Assembly: GCA_044226485.1 (NCBI GenBank) | Contig: JBGAGY010000008.1 | Location: forward strand, 124,001 to 188,000 | DNA: 64,000 nucleotides | Source: UBA6663 sp044226485 | GTDB lineage: Bacteria; Chloroflexota; Anaerolineae; Anaerolineales; UBA6663 | Direction of reading: 5' to 3' | In this document: piece after piece, positions 1-7,833 of the stretch | How the letters are laid out: each line of letters opens with the position of its first letter | Numbering within the stretch: position 1 is the stretch's first letter | Position numbers and translations under genes: made by a program | Notes under the pieces: generated by a model | Database searches by the model: none | Told to the model about the DNA's origin: nothing | What the model saw: the letters and a program-made list of their open reading frames with translations, nothing else

Positions 1-585
1 GTCGACGGCTATTACGAAGGCCCCAATCGGGACCTCGACTCGTTGTTCACGTACTTCCATCCCGACTATGCCGGCGATCAGAACTTCGATCACTACAACA
101 CCGAGCGCCTTCGCGCAGCCGACACGCTCCTGTTCAGCGGCCGGGCGTCATTTCTGGGAAACAAGGCGTACTGGGAGAGCGTACCTGCAGACCCCAACTC
201 GACGGCGATTCGGCGCGAGTTCTCGGCTCTGATTCGCTCGATCGACAAGATCGTGGTGTCCGACCACCTGACCGTCGACGAACTTGCGCCGTGGACCAAC
301 ACGCGCATCGTGTCACGCGCCGACGGGCCGCGCGAGATCGCGGCGCTCAAGGGGCATCCCGGTCGCGAGATCTTCTTGTTTTCGGGCCGGACGCTCTGGA
401 ATGAGTTGCTCGCCCACGACCTCGTCGATGAACTTCACCTGACCTACTTTCCGATGATCGCGGGCAGCGGCACGCCGCTGTTCATCGGCCGTCCGTCGGT
501 TTCGCTCAAGCTCCTGCATACGCGCACCTGGCAGGGGTCAGGCAACATTCTGGCCTGCTACAAGATCGAGCGCCACGCCCCCTGA
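1..585 (+). CDS. Dihydrofolate-reductase-family / RibD C-terminal domain protein (5' partial)
   Basis: The reading frame is open from base 1, so the first strand of the domain lies outside the window; the TTG at 43 is probably not the start. The opening residues DGYYEGPN match the 'S(V/L)DGY' block near the N terminus of RibD-C/YyaP-like reductases. Later blocks (LLFSGRASF, a central FLFSGRTLWNELL and DELHLTYFPMIAGSGTPLF) follow the same fold, in which NADPH binds a glycine-rich loop. Such proteins are predicted NADPH-dependent reductases of unknown substrate and are often confused with true DHFR. The acetyltransferase gene starts 10 bases downstream, so the two are probably co-transcribed. 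Family assignment is firm; the substrate is not known. Confidence 0.85.
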   Translation, partial: VDGYYEGPNRDLDSLFTYFHPDYAGDQNFDHYNTERLRAADTLLFSGRASFLGNKAYWESVPADPNSTAIRREFSALIRSIDKIVVSDHLTVDELAPWTNTRIVSRADGPREIAALKGHPGREIFLFSGRTLWNELLAHDLVDELHLTYFPMIAGSGTPLFIGRPSVSLKLLHTRTWQGSGNILACYKIERHAP

Positions 586-595
586 GACAGCGACC

Positions 596-1198
596 ATGTC
601 GACGGATCAAACGCTCCTACAGAATCTTGCGGCTGACCCGCTTTCGTTCGCTGTGTCGCTTACGACGCCCTCCGGTGAGGAGCTGTTGGCCAGGCCGTTA
701 GTGCCCGACGACTCCTCTGGTCTGGGTGCCTATTTCGAGTCGCTGTCGGCTGAGACGCGCAGCCGCTTCGGCCCTCACCCGCTCGACTCCGCGACAGCGA
801 CGCAGCTCTGCGCCGAAATCGACGCAGCGCGCGTCCTCCGCTGGGTGGCCGTGACCGGCGACGATCTGGTCGCCTATTTCATCCTGATGTGGTCGGTGAC
901 TGTCTACGAACGCGAGCGCTACGCGGCGCATGGCATCTCTCTGGCGAGCGATGTGGATTGCACGTTCGCGCCGTCCGTGGCGGATAGGTTTCAGGGTCAG
1001 GGCCTGGGAACCCGGTTGTTCGATCCGTTGAGGTTCATCGCGCGCGCGGCCGGCCGGCGGCGAATGGTATTGCTGGGTGGTACCCAGGCGACCAACGCGC
1101 GCGCGATTGCCTACTACCGCAAGCTCGGATTCGAGGAGCTCGCTTCGTTCGAGGACCCGCCAGGTGTTTCGAATCTCGACATGTGGCTGGCTTGCTGA
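596..1198 (+). CDS. GNAT-family N-acetyltransferase
   Basis: A 200-residue single-domain protein. The acetyl-CoA binding motif A is visible as RFQGQGLGTRLF (about residues 129-140), followed by the motif B-like NARAIAYYRKLGFEE segment that is typical of GNAT C termini. The N-terminal half is longer than in minimal GNATs and resembles the acetyltransferase domains that sit beside acyl-CoA synthetases (Pat-like), but no such partner is present. It starts 10 bases after the preceding reductase gene. Substrate cannot be inferred. Confidence 0.85.
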   Translation: MSTDQTLLQNLAADPLSFAVSLTTPSGEELLARPLVPDDSSGLGAYFESLSAETRSRFGPHPLDSATATQLCAEIDAARVLRWVAVTGDDLVAYFILMWSVTVYERERYAAHGISLASDVDCTFAPSVADRFQGQGLGTRLFDPLRFIARAAGRRRMVLLGGTQATNARAIAYYRKLGFEELASFEDPPGVSNLDMWLAC

Positions 1199-1342
1199 AC
1201 CGTCCGCGTCATGTCGAAATTCGCAGCATCGAAACAAACGTTCTATAAAACGCTCAAGACATTATTAAGAGGATGTCATTCTTTGTCCTACAAGTTGTAT
1301 AGACTACCAGTAGGCGTGTATCTTCCGAGGAAGTAAGATCCA

Positions 1343-1436
1343 GGCCAATGGGGGGAGCGCCATGTCCATTGACATGGTGGCCGCAGGTCGCAGCAGAGGC
1401 GAAAAATCCAATGCTGCGTAGAATACCCCCGCATTG
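1343..1436 (+). promoter_or_regulatory. Structured leader upstream of the solute-binding protein
   Basis: This non-coding stretch can form a nested helix, GGCCA (1343-1347) with TGGCC (1378-1382) enclosing a perfect 7-bp hairpin CCATGTC/GACATGG (1360-1377). A 6-bp stem CAATGC/GCATTG (1409-1414 with 1431-1436) follows. A GGGGG run near 1350 and a CCCCC run near 1426 could pair across the two. The whole 1199-1473 gap is more AT-rich than its neighbours. I do not recognise a known riboswitch class; a cis-regulatory RNA is an inference from pairing alone. Confidence 0.3.
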
Positions 1437-1473
1437 CCCAGAACCAGCCTGTCGACGTGAAGCGGTGTAAGCC

Positions 1474-2664
1474 ATGGTTACACTGAAGGTCTCATTGATG
1501 GGCGCTTCACAGCGCGAAATGACGCAGCTGTCTCAACTCATTAAGGAGTTCGAGACTCGGCAGCGCGTTCATGTAGAGCTCATTGTCCTCGACTGGGTCA
1601 CTGCCTGGGATGATCTTCAGCGTTTCGCGACGTATCATGATGGGCCGGATGTGTCAGTGGTCGGCAACTCTTGGATCACGGCGCTGCGTGGGATGCAGGC
1701 GTTGCGACCATTTTCGGCCGGCGACATCAAACACGTCGGCGGTTCCGAGGCATTCCTGAACTCACTCTGGAACACGGGTTGTAGTGGAAACCAGGTCTGG
1801 GCCATCCCGTGGCAGGTGGATACGCGCGCGTTCTTCTACTGGCGTTCGGCGCTTTCCCGGGCCGGCATCGACGAGCGCACAGCCTTCGCTTCCTGTGATG
1901 ACATCGATCGCACCATCGGCGCCCTTGTCGAAAGTGGTCAGACGGCGGTCGTGGGAGCGACAAAACGACAGGCACGCAACTCGTTGATCAACATGGTGGG
2001 CTGGGTCTGGACCCGCGGCGGCGAGCTTTGGGACGAGGCCGGCAAACGTGTGTTGTTCGATCAGCCGACGGCCCTCCAGGCTATTGAAGAATATCTGGCG
2101 CTGTATCGTTCCATGGCCGGAGCCCACTTCGGCGAGCTGACTGACACCCAGGCGGATCAGGTGTTCGTCGACTGCCGCGCTGCCGCGATCGTGAGCGGAC
2201 CCTGGGTGTTTCGAGAGGTCTCCGTGCAGCGCCCGGAGATGCTTGATGACCTCGGCGTGGCGGCGATCCCGGGCGTCCCGGTGACGGGTGGGTCGAGCCT
2301 CGTGGTCTGGCAACGCAGCCTCGAGACTGTGGACGCGATGGACCTGATCCGCTTCTTCACAAGCAGTGCCGTTCAACGGCGCCTGGCCGAGACAAGCGGA
2401 CAGTTGCCGGCGCGGCTTGAAGTCATCAACGATCCCGAACTCAATCGCAACCGCTTTCTTCACGTCCTTGGGCAAAGCGCGCTGGCCGGTCGCTGTCTGC
2501 CCAATGATCCGCTCTGGGGCATCGTCGAGGAACGCATCGTGCGAACGTTGGCGGCGTTGTGGGAGCCTGCCCTCAACGCGCCCAGCCTCGATGACCCCGA
2601 TGTGATCTTCAATCCACTGATCAGGCTCGCGCATCAACTGAACACCACGCTTGGCCACGCCTGA
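1474..2664 (+). CDS. ABC-type solute-binding-protein fold (family 1, sugar type) lacking a signal peptide
   Basis: The 396-residue sequence has the layout of carbohydrate-binding proteins of the MalE/UgpB class: an N-terminal strand (VTLKVSLMG), a helix pair, PDVSVVGNSW, then VWAIPWQVDTRAFFYW, the GGELWDEAGKRVLFDQPTALQAIEEYLALY block and a C-terminal hinge. Family members are normally lipoproteins or periplasmic. Here the first residues are MVTLKVSLMGASQREM, with no basic-hydrophobic signal sequence or lipobox, so it is predicted to be cytoplasmic. No permease or ATPase gene for sugar import is adjacent. It may act as a ligand sensor rather than in transport. The GTAAGCCATGG context supports the ATG used; no upstream start would add a signal peptide. 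Confidence 0.75.
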   Translation: MVTLKVSLMGASQREMTQLSQLIKEFETRQRVHVELIVLDWVTAWDDLQRFATYHDGPDVSVVGNSWITALRGMQALRPFSAGDIKHVGGSEAFLNSLWNTGCSGNQVWAIPWQVDTRAFFYWRSALSRAGIDERTAFASCDDIDRTIGALVESGQTAVVGATKRQARNSLINMVGWVWTRGGELWDEAGKRVLFDQPTALQAIEEYLALYRSMAGAHFGELTDTQADQVFVDCRAAAIVSGPWVFREVSVQRPEMLDDLGVAAIPGVPVTGGSSLVVWQRSLETVDAMDLIRFFTSSAVQRRLAETSGQLPARLEVINDPELNRNRFLHVLGQSALAGRCLPNDPLWGIVEERIVRTLAALWEPALNAPSLDDPDVIFNPLIRLAHQLNTTLGHA

Positions 2665-2735
2665 CCGCGCGACCCGGCAAGCGTTCATCAGTTAACCCCA
2701 GCGGCGATCCGCTTCAATCCGGAGCCGAGATCCTC

Positions 2736-3503
2736 ATGACCGACAGCGTGGGCCGTTTTTCGAACCGCGTCGAAAACTATCTCAAGTATCGGCCTCGGTA
2801 TCCATACGCCGTCATCGACGTCTTGCGCGACGATTGCGGGCTCACGCCGGGTTCCACGGTTGCTGATGTCGGTTCAGGGACCGGGTTCCTCACCGAGTTG
2901 TTCCTGCGCTACGGCACCACGGTCTGGGCCGTCGAGCCGAACGCCGAGATGCGAACGGCCGCCGAACGATGGCTTGCCGATGTCGCGGGCTTCCACAGCC
3001 TGACCGGCACTGCCGAGGCGACGACTCTGCCGGATCGAAGCGTCGACATCGTCGCGGCCGGCCAGGCCTTCCATTGGTTCGATCGGGCCAAAGCACGCCT
3101 CGAGTTCGACCGCATCCTGAAGCCGGGCGGCTGGGTGGCCCTGGTCTGGAACGAGCGTGAGACCGAGACGACGCCGTTTCTGCGTGCCTACGAACAACTC
3201 TTGCAGCGCTTCGCCACCGATTACGCCCAGGTAGATCATCGCCTGATCGACGACGCCATCCTGCGAGAGTTCTTCGCCCCGGGCTCATTTCGACTGCGGA
3301 CGTTTCCCAATCGTCAGGAGTTCGACTACGTTGGGCTTCAAGGCCGGCTGCTGTCTTCCTCCTATGCGCCTGAGAAAGGCCAGCCGGGCCATGAGCCGAT
3401 GTTGGCCGAACTACGGCGCATCTACGACGCGCACAGCCTGAATGACCGAATCTCCTTCGACTACCTGACGCGCGTCTATTACGGCCAGCTGCTGGCGCGC
3501 TAG
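2736..3503 (+). CDS. Class I SAM-dependent methyltransferase
   Basis: A 255-residue protein with a canonical Rossmann methyltransferase core. Motif I is VADVGSGTGFLTELF (about residues 43-57), the acidic end of strand 2 is VEPNAEM, motif II/III is DIVAAGQAFHWFD, and post-I is LKPGGWVALVWNE. The start FSNRVENYLKYRPRYP is typical of the UbiE/YcgJ-type proteins that methylate small molecules. A GGAG-containing ribosome site precedes the ATG. The last bases overlap the convergent ABC permease gene by 4 bp (3500-3503), so there is no intergenic terminator. Substrate unknown. Confidence 0.88.
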   Translation: MTDSVGRFSNRVENYLKYRPRYPYAVIDVLRDDCGLTPGSTVADVGSGTGFLTELFLRYGTTVWAVEPNAEMRTAAERWLADVAGFHSLTGTAEATTLPDRSVDIVAAGQAFHWFDRAKARLEFDRILKPGGWVALVWNERETETTPFLRAYEQLLQRFATDYAQVDHRLIDDAILREFFAPGSFRLRTFPNRQEFDYVGLQGRLLSSSYAPEKGQPGHEPMLAELRRIYDAHSLNDRISFDYLTRVYYGQLLAR

Positions 3504-5983
3504 GACGCCGTCTCCTTGACAACCGTCATCGGCGAGACGCCCGTCGGCGCCCAGCCGATGGCGATCACGGTCAACACACTGAGGCCGATGCTGCTGAACG
3601 AGATCAAGGCCAGCGACGACGGGTTCAACAAAAGGATGAGCGCCGCCGGCCCCATGCCCACGGTCAGCAGGGCCATCAGACCTTCCATGACGGCCAGGCC
3701 GACGCCGGTCGCCAGGATCCCGGCCCAACCGTACTCGACGACCAGCATCGAAAGCACCTGGGCGCGCGAATAACCGACTGTCTTCAGCACGCCGATCTCG
3801 AAACGCCGATCGAGCATCGCCAGGCTGACCGCATTAGCCACCAGCAGCAGGCCGGCCAGCAAGGCCAGGGCCGACAGCGCCAACGGCATGACGTAGGTCT
3901 TCTGATAGGTCCGCATGTAGCGGCCGGCATAGCCCACCAGGTTGAGGACCGTGGCCTGTGGCATGGCGCTCCCCAGGGCGGCCGATCCGTCGGCCAGGTG
4001 ATCGGGGGCCAGCCTGACGAACACGGTCACGGTCTCTGGGCCTGTCGCGCGCTTGAAACCATCGATCGACATCAGCAAGCCGGCCGGCGGCTGCGGCGCC
4101 AGCGTGTCGGCGCCAAAGCCGTACGTTCCGGCGACGGTGAACAAACGCCGGGTGCCGTCGCTCAGCGTGGCGGCCACAGCGTCGCCCGCTTGAAGGCCGG
4201 AGGTTACAGGCACGAACACGCCATCGACCTCGCTCGTCACGGCCGCATCGTCGACGACGTAGTCTTCGGGATCGGAACGGGCCACCAACACTGGCGCGAT
4301 GGCCGTGAGTGGGCTCCCATCGTCCGACCGGATCTCAGTCAGCGGGGCGGTGTAGCCGACACCGATCTTCTCGGGGTTTTCGGCTTGCACCGCCGATCTC
4401 ACAACCGCTTCCTGATCGGCTTTCGCAGTGATGGCCACGTTGTAGCTCGCGAAGGCGTCGTCAGATCCAAGTGCCGCGCCGCCCTCAGTGAACTGCGCGA
4501 CGATCAGGCCGACGCTCATCGACACCACGCCGATGAACAGCGCGATCATGGCAAAGATCAGGCCCGCTCCGCGGCGCTGCAGGCTGCGAAACCCCATCTG
4601 TACGATCGGCAGACTCCGGACAGGCAGAAGTCGCGCGGTGATCCACAACAGAAGGCCGAAGAAGAGGGCCAGTGCCGAGAGCCCGACGCCCGCGATGACG
4701 AGCAGCCACAGACCCGAAGTCACCGACTCCATGATGACCCCGGCGAGCGCCGCGAACGTCACGGCCAGCAGCGCACCGAGGCCGATCGACGCGCAGCCGA
4801 TCCGCTGACCGGCGCGAAGCGTTTCGTTGCGCCAGAGCTCCATCGGCTGCGCGCGGCTCGCATCAACGATGGCCCAGACTGAGAAGAGCATCGTCATCAA
4901 CGTGCCGACGGTCAGACCCATCCACAGCGGGGTGGGCGAGAAGGCCCAGGCGTAAAGGGTGCTCGAGCTGTTGTGGACGAAATCAAGGACGGCGCCGCTG
5001 ACGAGCAGGCCGAGCGCCGTGCCGAGCAGGCTGCCGGCCAGGCCCAACAGCGCGGCTTCGATGGTGAAGATCAGGCCCAGGTCGAGCGAGCGATAACCCA
5101 GAGTCTTCCAGATCGCGATCTCTCGACGCCGACGCCGCAGCAGCACCTGCATCGTGTTGGCGACGCCGATGCCGCCCACCAGCAGGCCGAGGACGCCCGC
5201 CCCGCGCAGCCCGGCCACCCAGGTATTGCCGGGGTCGTCGGCCAGACGGCCCGCCGCCCAGTCGACGGCCCAGCCGTCGCGCTCCAGGTCGGTCGTCACG
5301 GCCTCGGGCTGGGTCGTGTTGGCGATGGCGGTGTTGGCGGCGGCGTGCCCGCCGGCCAATCGTTCGGCAGTGGCGAGGGCGTAGTAGACCTTGTCGCCCT
5401 GATGGTTTGGCGTGTCGGTCGCGATGCCGCGCACCACGGCCGGCACCGGGACGCCGACCTCGAGATCCGTCAGCACGATGGCATCGCCCACCGCGAGCCT
5501 GTATTCGCGCGCCAGGTCGCGGGTCACAATCACGTCGCCGACGTCGCGGAGGACGTTGGGCAGAGCTCGACCGCTCAGTCCCTCGATCGGCAGCGACCCG
5601 ACCAACGGATACGTGTCGGGCTCGATGCCCATTCCGATCCCGACGAAGCGCAACTCGCCCGAGTCGGCCGGACGAAACGCCAGCGAGGTGCGATAGGCGA
5701 TCAGGGTGTAGGCCGACAGCTCGCCCTTGGCACGCAGGGACTCGAGCTGGCCGAGGTTCTCGGGGCTGAAGGCGTCCTCGACGCGGCGGACGATGCTGAG
5801 GTCGCCGCCGAGCAACTCAGCCGGACTGACGACGATGGCGGTTTTGATCGACTGCGCGATCAGGGTCATCGAGACGAGCGTCATCACGGCGAAAGCCACG
5901 CACAACAACGCGACGACCACGCGCTGGCCGCCGCGTCGGAGATTCAAGTAGGCAAGCCGTACGTAGAACGCAGCGGTGTTCAT
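3500..5983 (-). CDS. ABC transporter permease, tandem FtsX/MacB domains
   Basis: The 827-residue membrane protein has the layout of LolC/YbbP-like permeases: an N-terminal transmembrane helix (about residues 20-42), a large extracytoplasmic MacB-type domain, then three-helix FtsX cores. One follows residue 260 (GVLGLLVGGIGVANTMQVLLRRRRREIAIWKTLGY in pieces) and a second is near the C terminus (DRRFEIGVLKTVGYSRAQVLSMLVVE). The two 'EI.(V/I).K(T)(L/V)GY' coupling segments are the hallmark of the family. It is translationally coupled (4-bp ATGA overlap) to the upstream ATPase gene. It probably exports or extracts a lipid, peptide or lipoprotein; the actual substrate is unknown. Confidence 0.9.
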   Translation of the reverse strand: MNTAAFYVRLAYLNLRRGGQRVVVALLCVAFAVMTLVSMTLIAQSIKTAIVVSPAELLGGDLSIVRRVEDAFSPENLGQLESLRAKGELSAYTLIAYRTSLAFRPADSGELRFVGIGMGIEPDTYPLVGSLPIEGLSGRALPNVLRDVGDVIVTRDLAREYRLAVGDAIVLTDLEVGVPVPAVVRGIATDTPNHQGDKVYYALATAERLAGGHAAANTAIANTTQPEAVTTDLERDGWAVDWAAGRLADDPGNTWVAGLRGAGVLGLLVGGIGVANTMQVLLRRRRREIAIWKTLGYRSLDLGLIFTIEAALLGLAGSLLGTALGLLVSGAVLDFVHNSSSTLYAWAFSPTPLWMGLTVGTLMTMLFSVWAIVDASRAQPMELWRNETLRAGQRIGCASIGLGALLAVTFAALAGVIMESVTSGLWLLVIAGVGLSALALFFGLLLWITARLLPVRSLPIVQMGFRSLQRRGAGLIFAMIALFIGVVSMSVGLIVAQFTEGGAALGSDDAFASYNVAITAKADQEAVVRSAVQAENPEKIGVGYTAPLTEIRSDDGSPLTAIAPVLVARSDPEDYVVDDAAVTSEVDGVFVPVTSGLQAGDAVAATLSDGTRRLFTVAGTYGFGADTLAPQPPAGLLMSIDGFKRATGPETVTVFVRLAPDHLADGSAALGSAMPQATVLNLVGYAGRYMRTYQKTYVMPLALSALALLAGLLLVANAVSLAMLDRRFEIGVLKTVGYSRAQVLSMLVVEYGWAGILATGVGLAVMEGLMALLTVGMGPAALILLLNPSSLALISFSSIGLSVLTVIAIGWAPTGVSPMTVVKETAS

Positions 5984-6696
5984 GGTCGACCGCCGAGAGC
6001 GAACGAAGCCTGAACCGGCGCGTCAACGAAGCGCCCGTCGACGAGGTGCAGGCGCTTGTCGGCCCGTGCTGCGATCACAGGATCGTGAGTGGCCATCACC
6101 ACAGTCAGGCCGAGGTGCGAACGCAGTTGCCGTAGCAGGTCGAGCACCTGCGCGCTGGTGCCGGTGTCGAGGTTGCCGGTTGGCTCGTCGGCGATCAACA
6201 GGCGCGGGCTGCAGACCAGGGCGCGGGCGATAGCCACTCGTTGTTGCTCGCCGCCCGAGAGTTGATGCGGAAAGTGCTTCATCCGCTCGCTGAGTCCCAC
6301 CATGGCGAGCATGTCCGACGCCAGGGCGCGCGCCTTGCCACGCTGAGGGTGGATGTACAGGGGTGCTTCGACGTTTTCGAGCGCCGTCAGAGTGGGGATG
6401 AGGTGGAAGGATTGAAAGACCACGCCGATCTGTTCGTTGCGCAATCGCGCCAATCGCCCCTCGCTAAGGGCGCTGACCTCGGCGCCGTCCAGGAAGACTC
6501 TGCCGCTCGTCGGTCGATCGATGCCAGCCAGGATGCCGAGCAGTGTCGATTTCCCCGAGCCGGATGGCCCGGTCAGAGCGAGCCAGGCACCGGCCGGCAC
6601 GTCGAACGACAGCCCATTGAGGACCTTCAACTCGCGCTCGCCCTGAGACAGACGGCGTTCCACGTTTTCAACACGAACCAGAGTTTTTTCAACCAC
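5980..6696 (-). CDS. ABC transporter ATP-binding protein (LolD/MacB type)
   Basis: Walker A (GPSGSGKST), the Q-loop (VVFQSFHLIPTLTALENV), the signature LSGGEQQRVAIARAL, Walker B (LLIADEPTGNLD) and the H-loop (VVMATHDP) are all intact. The 'TGNLD' box is characteristic of LolD/FtsE/MacB-type ATPases, which pair with FtsX-fold permeases such as the downstream gene. I chose the GTG at 6696 because GGAGG lies 5 bases upstream; a TTG at 6717 would add seven residues but has no ribosome site. The stop overlaps the permease start, so the pair forms a two-gene exporter operon. Confidence 0.92.
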   Translation of the reverse strand: MVEKTLVRVENVERRLSQGERELKVLNGLSFDVPAGAWLALTGPSGSGKSTLLGILAGIDRPTSGRVFLDGAEVSALSEGRLARLRNEQIGVVFQSFHLIPTLTALENVEAPLYIHPQRGKARALASDMLAMVGLSERMKHFPHQLSGGEQQRVAIARALVCSPRLLIADEPTGNLDTGTSAQVLDLLRQLRSHLGLTVVMATHDPVIAARADKRLHLVDGRFVDAPVQASFALGGRP

Positions 6697-6863
6697 GTCG
6701 ACCTCCAGGCTCAACAATAGGTCAGGTCAGGGCAAACGGGTTCCTCCTGGGGGGTGAATGCTGATCCCCCGCGAGTCGGATTTCGCCCCTGGATCGTCGT
6801 GGGCGCACTGCTTTGCGTCGCTGGCAAACATCGGGTCAACGGCTCGGGCTGGCGAACACCCTA

Positions 6864-6882
6864 GAAGCTATCCTAAAAATGG
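6864..6882 (+). repeat. Left terminal inverted repeat of the IS5-family element
   Basis: The 19 bases GAAGCTATCCTAAAAATGG match the complement of 7679-7697 except for one swapped dinucleotide (CT versus TC). The repeat ends 33 bases before the transposase start codon. Confidence 0.85.
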
Positions 6883-6915
6883 GTACACTGCGCCGTACCG
6901 AGAGGTGCGGCAGCC

Positions 6916-7688
6916 ATGGACCTAACGGATGCACAGTGGGCGGTGGTTGAGCCCTTGATCCCCAAGCGACCGGCACGAGCCGACGGCAAAGGCCGGCCGC
7001 GCTGCCCGGATCGAGCGGTGCTGAACGGCATTCTGTGGGTGATGCGCACGGGTGCGCAGTGGGAGGATCTGCCCTCTCCGCGATACCCGTCCAAGTCGAC
7101 CTGCCACAAGCGGTTCCAGGAGTGGGTCAGGTCCGGCGTGTTCGAGAAGGTCCTCAAAGCGCTGGCCCGTGATCTCAAACGGCGCGGCAAGCTGGATCTC
7201 TCGGAATGCTTCATCGACGCCACCTTCGTGTCCGCGAAAAAGGGGGAGCCGCGATCGGCAAGACGCGGCGTGGAAAAGGCTGCAAAATCATGGCAATCGC
7301 AGACCGCACTGGTCTTCCTGTCGCCATTCACGTATCGGCTGCTTCGACGGCTGAAATCGCCCTCGTTGAACCGACTCTTGCAGCCCGTTTTGTCCCGGCT
7401 CGACCCCGCCGCCTCATCGGCGACGGAGCCTACGATAGTGACGGACATGATGCTCGCCTTGCTCGCCGAGGCATTGAACTGATCGCGCCGAACCGTTCGA
7501 ACCGGCGCCGGTTCACCCAAGATGGACGACCGTTGCGCCGCTACAAACGACGCTGGAAGATCGAGCGGACCAACGCTTGGCTCCAGAACTTCCGCCGGAT
7601 CGTGATCCGCTACGAGCGCAAAATCGAGAACTACTTGGCCTTTGTCCAGTTGGCCTGCATCTGCATTCTGCTCAGGCGCCATTTTTAG
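6916..7688 (+). CDS. IS5-family transposase, expressed through a -1 frameshift
   Basis: The first frame, from ATG 6916, encodes the N-terminal DUF4096-like part (LTDAQWAVVEPLIP, a helix-turn-helix region, WVRSGVFEKVLKALA) and the first catalytic aspartate in FIDATFVSAKK. The rest of the catalytic domain lies in the -1 frame: GGAAIGKTRRGKG, then IGDGAYDSD with the second aspartate, then YKRRWKIERTNAWLQNF with the Y-2-R-3-E signature carrying the glutamate. The frames overlap at an A5G5 run, so a -1 shift there restores a standard-length DDE transposase of about 257 residues. The unshifted first frame ends in unrelated sequence at 7482. Programmed frameshifting is known in IS427-like elements; a disabling indel is the alternative. 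Confidence 0.85.
7239..7245 (+). other. Candidate -1 ribosomal frameshift heptamer A_AAG_GGG
   Basis: In the zero frame the codons are AAG (7240-7242) and GGG (7243-7245), preceded by A. Slipping back one base places the lysine tRNA on AAA and the glycine tRNA on GGG, which fits the X_XXY_YYZ rule. The shift turns '...SAKKG' into 'EKGGAAIGKTRRGKG', the sequence expected for the family. No downstream pseudoknot was modelled. Confidence 0.65.
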
Positions 7689-7697
7689 GATGACTTC
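7679..7697 (-). repeat. Right terminal inverted repeat of the IS5-family element
   Basis: Read on the minus strand this is GAAGTCATCCTAAAAATGG, the partner of the left repeat. The transposase stop codon (TAG at 7686-7688) lies inside this repeat, as is common in compact IS5 elements. Confidence 0.85.
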
Positions 7698-7833
7698 TAG
7701 CGGGTATCATCGACGCATGGACGCCGCTCGGCGGCGGCTGGCTGACCTCGGTCCTGAGCGACAGGCCCAGGTTGACGACGTCAGCTTTCGAAAACCCTTG
7801 AGCCGATCGACCCCGGAAGAGGATGAGGTCTGG

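Larger units (their letters stand above)
6864..7697. mobile_element. Complete IS5-family insertion sequence (IS427-like), about 834 bp
   Basis: The element is bounded by inverted repeats: GAAGCTATCCTAAAAATGG on the left and its complement with two changed bases on the right. Just outside, CTAG occurs at both ends (6861-6864 and 7697-7700). Because CTAG is palindromic it can be read as a 4-bp YTAR target duplication (IS5 group) or as a TA duplication flanking G...C ends (IS427 group); the coordinates given assume TA. The interior holds one transposase split over two overlapping frames. Ends, target duplication and DDE residues all look intact, so the copy may be recent and functional. It sits between the exporter operon and a radical SAM gene. 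Confidence 0.85.

Noticed and set aside
1321..1440. Tested by eye as a c-di-GMP or cobalamin riboswitch.
   Set aside because: The conserved loop sequences of those classes are absent; only generic pairing remains.
4973..6013. Plus-strand open frame of 346 codons opposite the ABC permease.
   Set aside because: The minus-strand permease has intact FtsX motifs and couples to its ATPase; the plus-strand translation is rich in D, Q, R and A with no motif, a GC-codon shadow.
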